A stretch of 15,115 nt of DNA from NCBI GenBank assembly GCA_021734825.1, contig JAIPIE010000016.1, positions 1 to 15,115 of the forward strand, read 5' to 3'. The notes below the pieces were generated by a model, which did no database searches, had not been told where the DNA came from, and saw nothing but the letters and a program-made list of their open reading frames with translations. The position numbers and the translations under genes were made by a program. Every line of letters begins with the position of its first letter. Position 1 is the first letter of the stretch. Shown one piece after another: positions 1 through 7,530 of this stretch. The DNA comes from Patescibacteria group bacterium. GTDB taxonomy: Bacteria; Patescibacteriota; Patescibacteriia; Patescibacteriales; UBA12465.

Positions 1-477
1 GGACGTTCCTTATACGACGAGAATGCTGATAAATATTTACGTCATTTTTTTGCCCATAAAAAAATAGCGAGGAAAATTATTCTACCAATTGATGTAATTG
101 TGCGTACAAAGAATGGACAAAATCAACACAAATATTTAAATGATATTAAAAAAAGTGATTCCATTTTAGATATTGGTCCAGACAGTATCACTCTTTTTAG
201 TGCTTATATTAAAAAAGCTCAGAGTATTGTTTGGAATGGTCCTTTGGGAAAATTTGAAGAGCTTCCTTTTAAACACGGAACTATGGCTATTGCCGCTATT
301 ATTGCTTCGCGTTCCAGTGGTCGGGCTTTTGGCCTTATTGGCGGAGGGGAAACAGTTGAGGCGCTAAAGATGACAAAGATGGAAAATTATCTTGATTGGG
401 TTTCGACTGCAGGGGGAGCTATGCTATCATACTTAGGTGGAGAGAAAATGCCAGGATTAAAAAAAATTATTTATTAA
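1..477 (+). CDS. pgk: Phosphoglycerate kinase, C-terminal part
   Basis: This is the end of phosphoglycerate kinase, the ATP-forming glycolytic enzyme that converts 1,3-bisphosphoglycerate and ADP to 3-phosphoglycerate. The frame is open from base 1, so the gene is cut by the window edge and the first ATG inside (position 100) is not its start. About 158 residues are visible. Family motifs in order are KIILPIDVIV, WNGPLGKFEELPFKHGT, the nucleotide-binding GGGETVEAL and the C-terminal STAGGAMLSYLGGEKMPGL. In most homologues the third motif reads GGGD, so Asp to Glu is a mild change. Enolase starts seven bases after the stop, so the two are probably cotranscribed. The N-terminal 3-phosphoglycerate-binding domain lies outside the window. 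Confidence 0.97.
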   Translation, partial: GRSLYDENADKYLRHFFAHKKIARKIILPIDVIVRTKNGQNQHKYLNDIKKSDSILDIGPDSITLFSAYIKKAQSIVWNGPLGKFEELPFKHGTMAIAAIIASRSSGRAFGLIGGGETVEALKMTKMENYLDWVSTAGGAMLSYLGGEKMPGLKKIIY

Positions 478-484
478 TACATAT

Positions 485-1807
485 ATGGCAAAAACTAAAG
501 CAGAAAATATTGTATCGGTGAAGGCGCGAGAAATATTAAATGCTCGAGGCTTTCCTACTTTAGAGGCTAGTGTCACTCTGTCTTCAGGTCTGTCTAGTAA
601 AGCCGAGGTACCAATCGGAATTTATAGTAGTAAATTTTCTGCGCAAGATTTGTATGACGGGGACCATCGCCGCTTCCAAGGCAAGGGTATGCTTTTGGCG
701 GCCAATCATATTAATGAACTGATTGCTCCGCGTTTAATTGGTTTGGCGGCAACAGCGCAAAGGGAAATCGATTTACTCTTGATTGAGCTTGATGCTAGCC
801 CTGATCGTCGTCAGTTAGGAGCTAATACGATGATGGCCGTATCTTTGGCTGTTGCTCGGGCCGGCGCCATGAGTGAAAATAAAGAATTATTTCAGTATCT
901 ATCAGATTATTATCAATTAAATGAAATCTCAGGAATACCAACTCCTTTATTCAATATGTTTAGCGGCGGGCATCACGCTGACACTAATCTTGATTTCAAA
1001 GAATTTTTATTAATTCCTCAGCCGGAATCAGATACTTTTACTAGCACCAGTAGCGAAGCTCAAGCAGTGCGTATGATTCGTGCTGGCGCCGAAGTTTATC
1101 ATGCCCTCGGCAAGATTTTAAGGGAAAATTCCTATGATTCAGACATCGGTCTAGAAGGTGGTTATGCTCCGAATATGGACTCCAGTCTTAAGGCTTTAGA
1201 CCTGATGTTGGCGGCTGTTGTTTCAGCTGGCTATGAAGTGAAAAAAGATTTTGTTTTAGGTTTGGACATTGGCTCCAGCCAACTCTACGACCTTAATTCT
1301 AAACAATATATCTTTCCCTTAGATAATTCTTATTTTAGTTCACAAAATTTAGTAGCCTTGTATACAGAATGGCTACAGAAATACCCCATTGTCTATTTAG
1401 AGGATGGCTTAGCAAGTGATGATTGGTCAGCTTGGCGAGAGGCTACCGTCTCTCTCGGAGGCAAGTTAGTTTTAGCTGGAGATGAGCTCTTCGCTAGCAG
1501 CTTAGAGCGCTTACGTCGTGGTATTGCTGAACAGGCAGCTAATGCCTTTGTATTAAAGCCAAATCAAATTGGCACATTGACAGAAACGATAGAATGTGCG
1601 AAGCTGGCAAAACGTCAGCATTATCAAATAATTGTTTCTCATCGAGGCGGAGAAACAAACGATGACTTTATTGTAGATTTGGCATTTGCATTGGGCGCTC
1701 AATATCTTAAGGCTGGTTCGCTTTCTCGTGGTGAGCGAGTATCCAAATATAATCGCTTAATGGCCATCGCTGCCATTATGACTGAAAACTCAAACACACA
1801 GAAGTAA
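485..1807 (+). CDS. eno: Enolase, diverged
   Basis: Enolase converts 2-phosphoglycerate to phosphoenolpyruvate. The 440-residue protein spans the whole family length (about 430). By alignment from memory to yeast enolase, the metal ligands D261, E306 and D333, the bases K358 and E224, E173, R387, K409 and H164 are all present, in contexts LEDGL, AGDEL, LKPNQIGTLTET and SHRGGET. Three usually invariant places differ: mobile loop 1, normally PSGASTG, reads PIGIYSS (residues 43-49), so the Mg-binding Ser39 equivalent becomes Tyr47; the DEGG motif reads LEGG (223-226); and SHRSGE reads SHRGGE. It may therefore be slow or altered, though the main active-site set is intact. No Shine-Dalgarno precedes the ATG. 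The next gene starts one base after the stop. Confidence 0.93.
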   Translation: MAKTKAENIVSVKAREILNARGFPTLEASVTLSSGLSSKAEVPIGIYSSKFSAQDLYDGDHRRFQGKGMLLAANHINELIAPRLIGLAATAQREIDLLLIELDASPDRRQLGANTMMAVSLAVARAGAMSENKELFQYLSDYYQLNEISGIPTPLFNMFSGGHHADTNLDFKEFLLIPQPESDTFTSTSSEAQAVRMIRAGAEVYHALGKILRENSYDSDIGLEGGYAPNMDSSLKALDLMLAAVVSAGYEVKKDFVLGLDIGSSQLYDLNSKQYIFPLDNSYFSSQNLVALYTEWLQKYPIVYLEDGLASDDWSAWREATVSLGGKLVLAGDELFASSLERLRRGIAEQAANAFVLKPNQIGTLTETIECAKLAKRQHYQIIVSHRGGETNDDFIVDLAFALGAQYLKAGSLSRGERVSKYNRLMAIAAIMTENSNTQK

Positions 1808-1808
1808 T

Positions 1809-2714
1809 ATGGAAAATGACAGTAGTGGAATTGAAGACAGTGATAAACAAACAGAGCAAGAAGCGGCAAGGTTGTTATTTTGCCTCTTTCTTGACGGTTT
1901 TGGAGTTGCGTCTAACAATGAAGCTAATGCGGTAACGGCCGCTAAAATGCCAAATTTCTATAATTATATTCGCGATTATCCAGTAACTCTTTTATCAGGA
2001 AAGACTAAGGACCCTCGTCGCCGCTATTGGTCACTTGGTTGCGGGCTTGATGATGATTCTGATAAATTTTTACAAGCTGATACCTGTCTTTCCGCTATAA
2101 TCAGTAAGGCGGGAAAGAAGCAATTAAAAATTGTTGCCAGTGAACAATTAGCCGGACTCAGCCTCTTTTTTAATAATGGCCAAGAATCTTTGTATGCGGG
2201 AGAAAAAATTGATTGCATCTCTTCGCCAGCGATGGATGAAACTCTAAGACCATTAGGAAAGAATATTTTAAGGTCAATTGAAAATAGTTTACATAAAAAT
2301 TCAGAAGTGCAAGTAATTTTTGCTAGTTTAGCTTTGGCGCATGAAGCTTCTGCTCGTGGTGATTTTAAGGAAACGGTAAATAATCTAGAACAGATTGATA
2401 AACTATTAGCGAAGATTATTAAACTAGTAATCAATAAGAATGGTCTGCTCATTATTACCGCTCCCTATGGCAATGCTGAACGCACTAAAGATCTAGCCAC
2501 CGACTGGTCTGATAAAAACCCAACGGCCAACCCTGTACCATTTTTATTAATTGGTAATAAATATCAAGGTAAGACTATTGGCCTAGCCGATCCACTGGAT
2601 GGTGATTTAAGCGTCCTCGCTCCAGCTGGGTCTTTAGCTGATTTCGCCCCGACTGTGTTAACTTTATTGAATATTGATGTGCCAGAATCAATGACCGGCG
2701 AAAGTTTAATTTAA
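1809..2714 (+). CDS. Truncated iPGM-like pseudoenzyme
   Basis: The 301-residue protein aligns with cofactor-independent phosphoglycerate mutase (GpmI, alkaline phosphatase superfamily), which is usually about 510 residues. Matching blocks are LFCLFLDGFG with NEANAVTAAKMPNF (25-50), then AGKKQLKIVASEQ, LSLFFNNGQE and SSP (101-140), ITAPYGNAE (216-224), NPVPFLL (241-247) and a C-terminal ADFAPTVLTLLNI...MTGESLI. The roughly 230-residue phosphotransferase domain normally inserted after the catalytic serine is absent. The first metal Asp (D29) remains, but the NSEVGH serine motif is gone (RRRYWSLG at 70-77), TADHGNAE has become TAPYGNAE, the AHTTNPVP histidine is missing and DMVGHTG is not kept. 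It therefore should not perform the mutase reaction. Its place directly after eno suggests it derived from, or now serves, the same pathway, perhaps structurally. An acidic, Gln/Glu-rich N-terminus of about 20 residues precedes the fold. Confidence 0.8.
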   Translation: MENDSSGIEDSDKQTEQEAARLLFCLFLDGFGVASNNEANAVTAAKMPNFYNYIRDYPVTLLSGKTKDPRRRYWSLGCGLDDDSDKFLQADTCLSAIISKAGKKQLKIVASEQLAGLSLFFNNGQESLYAGEKIDCISSPAMDETLRPLGKNILRSIENSLHKNSEVQVIFASLALAHEASARGDFKETVNNLEQIDKLLAKIIKLVINKNGLLIITAPYGNAERTKDLATDWSDKNPTANPVPFLLIGNKYQGKTIGLADPLDGDLSVLAPAGSLADFAPTVLTLLNIDVPESMTGESLI

Positions 2715-2746
2715 AAAAATTTTATTTTTATAAATAGTTCTTAAAA

Positions 2747-2754
2747 AAGGAGGT
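2747..2754 (+). promoter_or_regulatory. Perfect Shine-Dalgarno
   Basis: AAGGAGGT sits four bases before the ATG at 2759. It is the only full-consensus ribosome binding site in the window; most other genes here have none. Confidence 0.85.
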
Positions 2755-2758
2755 CGTC

Positions 2759-2998
2759 ATGAATAAACAAGTATTGGGGCCAAGAAACCCCTTCATTCCA
2801 GACGAAGAAACTCTAAAAAACTTAGAGGATACCTGGAATACCAGTAATCCAATGTGGCCGGGCGTACGAGTGGTTCCGGTGCAGAAGTCTGATTCATATT
2901 CTTTACCACCAACATCTTCTCAAAAGGTGAAAAAAACTAATGCTCATGACTGGTTGTCCGACATGTGGTCAGCTATGCCAGTTTTCACTAAGCATTAA
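2759..2998 (+). CDS. Small Trp-rich hypothetical protein
   Basis: I do not recognise this 79-residue protein. It has no signal peptide or membrane segment. It holds four tryptophans (W26, W33, W65, W70), a Pro-rich start (GPRNPFIPDEE), a low-complexity Ser/Pro middle and a C-terminal HDWLSDMWSAMP stretch that could form an amphipathic helix. The start is well fixed by the perfect Shine-Dalgarno four bases upstream. It follows the mutase-like gene by 44 AT-rich bases that contain a possible -10 (TATAAA, 2729-2734), and a terminator follows. That arrangement suggests a strongly translated small gene expressed separately or at the end of the glycolytic operon. Function unknown. Confidence 0.7.
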   Translation: MNKQVLGPRNPFIPDEETLKNLEDTWNTSNPMWPGVRVVPVQKSDSYSLPPTSSQKVKKTNAHDWLSDMWSAMPVFTKH

Positions 2999-3010
2999 GT
3001 CCGACAAATT

Positions 3011-3048
3011 AAAAAAGACCGAGTCTCTCTATTGACCGGTCTTATTTA
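3011..3048. terminator. Bidirectional terminator
   Basis: AAGACCG (3015-3021) pairs with CGGTCTT (3037-3043). The minus strand reads into a six-T run (complement of 3011-3016), so it mainly ends the gyrB operon. The plus strand has a weaker T-rich tail. Confidence 0.75.
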
Positions 3049-3064
3049 TTTATAAAAAATTATA

Positions 3065-3505
3065 TTATAGACCTAAGTAATAGCCTAGCAGACTGATACC
3101 AACACCAATTAGGGCTCCCATCAATACCTGTAAAGGAGTGTGTCCAATATGTTCTAGTTGCTTTGGATAGGAATTATCAAGAAAGTCGTCCTCCTTTAAA
3201 TCTTTGACAAGAATATTAAGAGTTTTGCCGTGCTGTCCTAAATAATTGCGCAGACCAATGGCGTCAGTGACCACAATCATCATAAAAACAAAAGTAACGG
3301 CAAAAGTGGCAGAATATATGCCCTCGTTTAGACCAATAATAGTCGCCAGGGCAGTGACGGTGGCTGTATGCCCGCTAGGCATATCAGAATAAGCAAAAAT
3401 ATCACGCCAATGAAATTTTTTTCTTTTGCGCTGATTTTTTAATAGCACCTTGGAGCCTTGGGCGATAATAAAGGCAACAATGGGATAAAATAGATATGGC
3501 ATCAT
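3065..3505 (-). CDS. Divergent PAP2 family phosphatase (YuiD/DUF212-like)
   Basis: This 146-residue integral membrane protein belongs to the divergent PAP2 (acid phosphatase/haloperoxidase-related, DUF212) family typified by Bacillus YuiD. PAP2-type signatures are visible: SDMPSGHTATVTAL (40-53), DAIGLRNYLGQHGK (81-94, with R86 and H92), and EHIGHTPLQVLMGALIG (118-134). Hydrophobic segments lie at about 1-18, 47-80 and 123-146. Substrate is unknown; lipid phosphates such as prenyl pyrophosphates are a reasonable guess for the superfamily. The ATG begins one base after the gyrB stop, in a TAATATG junction, so it is probably translated by coupling. A second ATG follows at once. There is no Shine-Dalgarno. 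No clear tie to gyrase is evident. Confidence 0.88.
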   Translation of the reverse strand: MMPYLFYPIVAFIIAQGSKVLLKNQRKRKKFHWRDIFAYSDMPSGHTATVTALATIIGLNEGIYSATFAVTFVFMMIVVTDAIGLRNYLGQHGKTLNILVKDLKEDDFLDNSYPKQLEHIGHTPLQVLMGALIGVGISLLGYYLGL

Positions 3506-3506
3506 A

Positions 3507-5552
3507 TTAGATGTCTAAATTTTGAACTTTTTTAGCGTGAGTTTGAATGAAATTTTTGCGTGGAGCAACATTATTGCCCATAAGCATATCAAAGACTTGA
3601 TCAGCTTTAGTTGCGTCTTCAATGGTTACCTGTTTAACGATGCGGCTGGCTGGGTTCATAGTTGTGTTCCAGAGCTGATCGGGGTTCATTTCACCTAAAC
3701 CTTTGTAGCGTTGAATAGCTATTTTTGTTGGAGCTTTACTTTTAACACCTTTCTTGCCTTCACCTTCACCTTCGTTAGCGTCTTCTTCGCTTTCAATTAT
3801 TTCTTTTTCACCGTCTTCATCTTCTTCTATAATTTCAGTATCAGTCATGCCACCCCATTCTGTGATAATTTTTTCTTTTTCTTCATCACTATAAGCATAG
3901 GCAACGCTGGCACCTTTTTTCAACTGGTAAAGAGGTGGCTGGGCGATGTAAATGTGGCCATTGTTCAATAAAGGGGCAAAGTGACGGAAGAACAAGGTTA
4001 AAAGCAGGGTACGGATATGCGCGCCGTCTACATCAGCATCGGTCATAATGATAATGCGGTGATAGCGTAATTTTTCTAAATCAAATTGTTCGTCTATATT
4101 TGCACCAAGCGCAATAATCAAATTTTTGATTTCATTGTTCGCCAACATTTTATCCAAGCGGGCTCTTTCTACATTAAGAATTTTACCACGTAAAGGTAGA
4201 ATTGCTTGGAACCGACGATCACGTCCTTGTTTGGCGCTGCCACCAGCGGAGTCTCCCTCAACAATATATAATTCACATTCTTCCGGATGACGGCTAGAGC
4301 AATCAGCTAGTTTACCAGGAAGAGTCATGCCTTCTAAGGCTCCTTTTCTTAAAATTGTGGCCCTAGCGCTGCGAGCAGCTAAACGAGCCTGAGCGGATAA
4401 GACGCACTTTCCGATAATCGCTTCCGCTTCTTTTGGATGTTCTTCTAAAAAAGTAGAGAGAGCATCACCAAATATTTGTTCAACGTAGCCTTTCATTTCG
4501 GCATTACCGAGTTTACCCTTAGTCTGTCCTTCAAATTGAGGATCAGCTAATTTAACACTGATAATAGCTGTTAGACCTTCACGGACATCTTCACCACTTA
4601 AATTTTCTTGCTTTTCTTTAAGAATATTCTTGGAACGACCGTAATTATTTAAAGTACGCGTGAGAGCGCTACGAAAACCTACTAAATGAGTGCCGCCTTC
4701 GGGGTTATGAATATTATTAGCAAAGGATAAAACGTTTTCATTATATTCATCATTATATTGCAGAGCCACTTCTACACGACTATTATTAATTTCTTTATCT
4801 ACATAAAAAACAGTTTCATTTTTTACGGTCTTGCCGCGATGCAGGGATTTAATATAGGATTTTATACCGCCTTCAAAATGAAAACGATAATGTTTTTCTC
4901 GATGTCCCTCACGCTTATCTAGGACGTTGATGGTAATACCCTTAGTTAGATATGATTGTTGGCGTAGACGATCAAGAATCTTGCCCCAGTTGAATTCCAA
5001 TTCGGTAAAGATGCTTGAGTCGGCCTTGAAAGTTATTGTTGTGCCCGTGTGGTCAGTTTTGCCTACGCTTTTAATGTCACTCTTGGGTTTACCGACGCTA
5101 TATTCTTGTTGCCAAATTTTACCATCACGATGAATTTCTGCTTTTAAATATTCACTTAAAGCATTAACTACAGACACACCAACGCCATGTAAGCCACCAG
5201 AAACTTTATAACCAGTGCCACCGAATTTGCCTCCGGCATGAAGCTTGGTTAAAACAGTTTCTAGGGCGGAGAAGCCAGTGGCTTTATGTTTCTCTACGGG
5301 TATACCACGACCATTATCGATTACTTCCACCATACGATCAGGTAAAAGTGAGACAGAAATTTCGGTAGCATATCCAGCCATCGCTTCATCAATAGAATTA
5401 TCGACGACTTCCCAAATTAAATGATGTAAACCAGCAGCAGAAGTTGACCCGATATACATACCAGGGCGCTTACGGACTGGGTCGAGACCTTCAAGTACGG
5501 TAATCGCATCAGCGCCGTAACTATCCTTTTTTTGTTCCTCGTTTTTAGCCAT
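3507..5552 (-). CDS. gyrB: DNA gyrase subunit B
   Basis: This is the ATPase and TOPRIM subunit of DNA gyrase, which with GyrA introduces negative supercoils. The protein has 681 residues. The GHKL ATP-binding fold shows EVVDNSIDEA (48-57), DNGRGIPV (79-86) and GGLHGVGVSVVNALS (119-133), followed by the QTK loop (343-345). The TOPRIM domain has EGDSAGGSA (432-440), PLRGKILNVE and MTDADVDGAHIRTLLLT (503-519, with acidic metal ligands), then QRYKGLGEMNPDQLW. The sequence RFQAILPLRGKILNVE and the C-terminal FIQTHAKKVQNLDI favour GyrB over ParE. A charged, low-complexity insert rich in Glu and Asp lies at about residues 567-610, between TOPRIM blocks. The start is supported by a consensus -10 promoter upstream; only a weak AGGA lies 15 bases before the ATG. 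Confidence 0.97.
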   Translation of the reverse strand: MAKNEEQKKDSYGADAITVLEGLDPVRKRPGMYIGSTSAAGLHHLIWEVVDNSIDEAMAGYATEISVSLLPDRMVEVIDNGRGIPVEKHKATGFSALETVLTKLHAGGKFGGTGYKVSGGLHGVGVSVVNALSEYLKAEIHRDGKIWQQEYSVGKPKSDIKSVGKTDHTGTTITFKADSSIFTELEFNWGKILDRLRQQSYLTKGITINVLDKREGHREKHYRFHFEGGIKSYIKSLHRGKTVKNETVFYVDKEINNSRVEVALQYNDEYNENVLSFANNIHNPEGGTHLVGFRSALTRTLNNYGRSKNILKEKQENLSGEDVREGLTAIISVKLADPQFEGQTKGKLGNAEMKGYVEQIFGDALSTFLEEHPKEAEAIIGKCVLSAQARLAARSARATILRKGALEGMTLPGKLADCSSRHPEECELYIVEGDSAGGSAKQGRDRRFQAILPLRGKILNVERARLDKMLANNEIKNLIIALGANIDEQFDLEKLRYHRIIIMTDADVDGAHIRTLLLTLFFRHFAPLLNNGHIYIAQPPLYQLKKGASVAYAYSDEEKEKIITEWGGMTDTEIIEEDEDGEKEIIESEEDANEGEGEGKKGVKSKAPTKIAIQRYKGLGEMNPDQLWNTTMNPASRIVKQVTIEDATKADQVFDMLMGNNVAPRKNFIQTHAKKVQNLDI

Positions 5553-5563
5553 ACAAAATAAAA

Positions 5564-5582
5564 AATTCCTGAGTTTGGAATT
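5564..5582 (-). promoter_or_regulatory. Hairpin in gyrB leader
   Basis: AATTCC (5564-5569) pairs with GGAATT (5577-5582) around a seven-base loop. In the minus-strand transcript it lies just before the gyrB start and covers the only Shine-Dalgarno-like bases (AGGA). It could modulate translation; this is inference. Confidence 0.35.
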
Positions 5583-5619
5583 ACGATTTTTTAAATTTAA
5601 ATACTATTTTCTTGATTCT

Positions 5620-5648
5620 ATTATAACAAAAATAAAGAGGGAAAGCAA
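5620..5648 (-). promoter_or_regulatory. gyrB promoter
   Basis: Read on the minus strand: TTGCTT (-35, 5648-5643), a 17-base spacer and a perfect TATAAT (-10, 5625-5620). Transcription would start near 5613, giving a leader of about 60 bases. The rest of 5583-5808 is AT-rich with no gene. Confidence 0.7.
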
Positions 5649-5783
5649 ACATTCTTAATTAAAAGTTTTATTGACTTTTTTCCTTATTAATAGCGTTAAT
5701 TCCCAGTCTTTTGATGATTTTTTTTAATCTAAAATTGAGCAGGATGGGCCTTAAATTACCCCTATTATAACATCTTGGTTAAA

Positions 5784-5798
5784 TTCCTGATTTAGGAA
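5784..5798. repeat. Short inverted repeat upstream of epimerase
   Basis: TTCCT and AGGAA around GATTT, a 15-bp dyad just upstream of the epimerase -35. It shares the core ATTCCTGA with the gyrB leader hairpin at 5564-5582. A regulator site is possible but unproven. Confidence 0.3.
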
Positions 5799-5808
5799 GG
5801 AAGATTAT

Positions 5809-5837
5809 TTGGCTTTTTCTGTCTTTTGCGCTATTAT
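5809..5837 (+). promoter_or_regulatory. Leaderless promoter for the epimerase operon
   Basis: TTGGCT (5809-5814), 17 bases, TATTAT (5832-5837). The ATG at 5846 follows the -10 by eight bases, which is about where transcription should begin, so the message would have no leader. This agrees with the lack of any Shine-Dalgarno. Confidence 0.6.
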
Positions 5838-5845
5838 TTTCTTAT

Positions 5846-6772
5846 ATGTCTAATATTTTAGTAAGTGGCGGGGCCGGCTTTATTGGCTCAACTTTAGTAG
5901 ATGCTTTATTACTCCAAGGGCACAAGGTAACTGTTCTAGACAGCCTTGTTTCTGGTCGTCGTGATTATGTAAATAAAGCGGCTGATTTTTGGGAGTTAGA
6001 TATTCTCGACGATACTTTAAGTGAGCGTTTTCTATCAAGTAAATTTGATTTTGTTTATCATTTAGCTGCTCAAATTGATGTGCGTATATCGGTGGAAAAT
6101 CCGGTGCTTGATAATCGTATTAATGTTCTCGGTGGCTTGAATGTATTAGAGGCCGCCCGCTTAAGCGGAGTGAAGAAGGTAATTATGGCTTCTACCGGCG
6201 GTGCTATTTATGGTGAAACGACTGAAATTCCTACTCCGGAAACGGCCACTGCTTATCCCTTGTCTCCTTATGGTATTCATAAATTAACTTTAGAGAAATA
6301 TTTGAATTATTATTATCAGGTATATAAGCTTGATTATAGTATTTTACGTTTTTCTAATGTTTACGGACCTCGTCAATATAAAGGCGGAGAAGCGGGGGTT
6401 ATTGCTATCTTTACCGAAGCTTTAGCTCATGATAAGCCTTGTATTGTTTACGGCGACGGTAAACAGACTCGCGACTATGTTTATGTCGATGATGTTGTGG
6501 CCGCGTTGATAAAAGCACTTAAGATTAATTATCAGGGCGAAATTAATATTAGCACTGCTCAAGAGATAGATATTTGGCAGATGATTGCTGCCATCGAGAA
6601 AGCGGCTAATAAGAAATTGCAGACTAGTTTAGCTCCAGCCCGTCCCGGCGAGCAGAATCGTAGTTGTTTATCGAATCGTCTCGCTCAAGATATTTTAGAC
6701 TGGCAGCCTCAAGTTAGCTTTACAGACGGTATCAGTCGAACATATCAATGGGTGGCTGAACAAGTTCAATAA
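5846..6772 (+). CDS. NAD-dependent sugar-nucleotide epimerase/dehydratase
   Basis: This 308-residue extended short-chain dehydrogenase resembles UDP-glucose 4-epimerase (GalE) and its relatives. The N-terminal NAD site is GGAGFIGS (8-15). YHLAAQIDV (71-79) and ASTGGAIYG (115-123) surround the active site, and Y142 and K146 of PYGIHK form the catalytic YxxxK pair. FSNVYGPRQ and VYGDGKQTRDYVYVDDVV are typical of nucleotide-sugar substrates. The exact sugar cannot be told from sequence; UDP-glucose or UDP-N-acetylglucosamine epimerisation for surface polysaccharide is likely. It heads a plus-strand run with tpiA (12-base gap), a TPR protein and tRNA-Thr. The start fits a leaderless promoter immediately upstream. 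Confidence 0.92.
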   Translation: MSNILVSGGAGFIGSTLVDALLLQGHKVTVLDSLVSGRRDYVNKAADFWELDILDDTLSERFLSSKFDFVYHLAAQIDVRISVENPVLDNRINVLGGLNVLEAARLSGVKKVIMASTGGAIYGETTEIPTPETATAYPLSPYGIHKLTLEKYLNYYYQVYKLDYSILRFSNVYGPRQYKGGEAGVIAIFTEALAHDKPCIVYGDGKQTRDYVYVDDVVAALIKALKINYQGEINISTAQEIDIWQMIAAIEKAANKKLQTSLAPARPGEQNRSCLSNRLAQDILDWQPQVSFTDGISRTYQWVAEQVQ

Positions 6773-6784
6773 TTTAGTAAATTT

Positions 6785-7519
6785 ATGTCTAAAAAAATAT
6801 TTATTGCTAATTGGAAGATGCAGCTATCACCAGCAGAAGCTTTAAAAACAGCCAAGGACTTTGTCCGTACTTTTAAAGATTTTAAGGGCATAGCTGTTGT
6901 TTGTCCGGATTTTCTTAGTCTCGCTGGCGTTGCTAAAATTTTTAAAAATACCCCACTCTTGTTAGGAGCACAAGATGTGGCCGCTTTTGAGCGTGGTGCT
7001 TATACCGGAGAAATTTCCGCTCTTGATTTGGCATCCTATGATACTAAATATGTATTAATCGGACACAGTGAGCGCCGCTCTTATTTACAGGAGAATGATA
7101 AATTATTGGCGGCTAAAATCAGAATGGCTTTGGCTCAAAAAATTAAACCAGTTTTATGTGTGGGTGAAAATGCGGCTGAAAAGAAACAGGGCAGAGAAGC
7201 AGCAGTTATCAAAGCTCAACTAAAGGGTGCCCTGAATTATTTACCCAATCATGGTGTTCGTTCTCTTCTTATCGCTTATGAGCCAATTTGGGCTATTGGT
7301 ACTGGCTTGCATTGTGACCCGGAAAAGGCCTTGCGAGTAAAACGTACTATTGAGGAGTTATGTAAAAGAGCGGGTTTAAAAAAAACACCGATATTATATG
7401 GCGGTAGTGTAACCGCTAATAATGCTGCCGATTTTCTTATACCGAATGGTTTTGATGGTCTATTGGTCGGTAGCGCCAGCTTAAAAGCAGACAGTTTTAA
7501 AAATATTGTGAGATTATAA
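6785..7519 (+). CDS. tpiA: Triosephosphate isomerase
   Basis: Triosephosphate isomerase interconverts dihydroxyacetone phosphate and glyceraldehyde 3-phosphate. The 244-residue length is normal for the family. The catalytic residues are all present: N9 and K11 in IANWKM, H94 in IGHSERR, and E166 in AYEPIWAIGTG, which also starts the mobile loop. The phosphate-binding ILYGGSV is seen near residue 208. This gene looks fully functional, in contrast to the eno and mutase-like pair at the left end. It sits apart from pgk and eno in this window, between the epimerase and a TPR gene, probably in one transcript. No Shine-Dalgarno precedes the ATG. Confidence 0.97.
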   Translation: MSKKIFIANWKMQLSPAEALKTAKDFVRTFKDFKGIAVVCPDFLSLAGVAKIFKNTPLLLGAQDVAAFERGAYTGEISALDLASYDTKYVLIGHSERRSYLQENDKLLAAKIRMALAQKIKPVLCVGENAAEKKQGREAAVIKAQLKGALNYLPNHGVRSLLIAYEPIWAIGTGLHCDPEKALRVKRTIEELCKRAGLKKTPILYGGSVTANNAADFLIPNGFDGLLVGSASLKADSFKNIVRL

Positions 7520-7530
7520 ATTTCTAGCTT

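Noticed and set aside
100..477. Phosphoglycerate kinase starting at ATG 100
   Set aside because: The same frame is open from base 1 and upstream residues match the family, so the gene is cut by the window edge.
2024..2452. Minus-strand ORF of 142 codons opposite the mutase-like gene
   Set aside because: It has no family match or signals and the plus strand shows clear homology. Other ORFs opposite or inside gyrB, the 230-residue gene and the AI-2E gene were dropped for the same reason.
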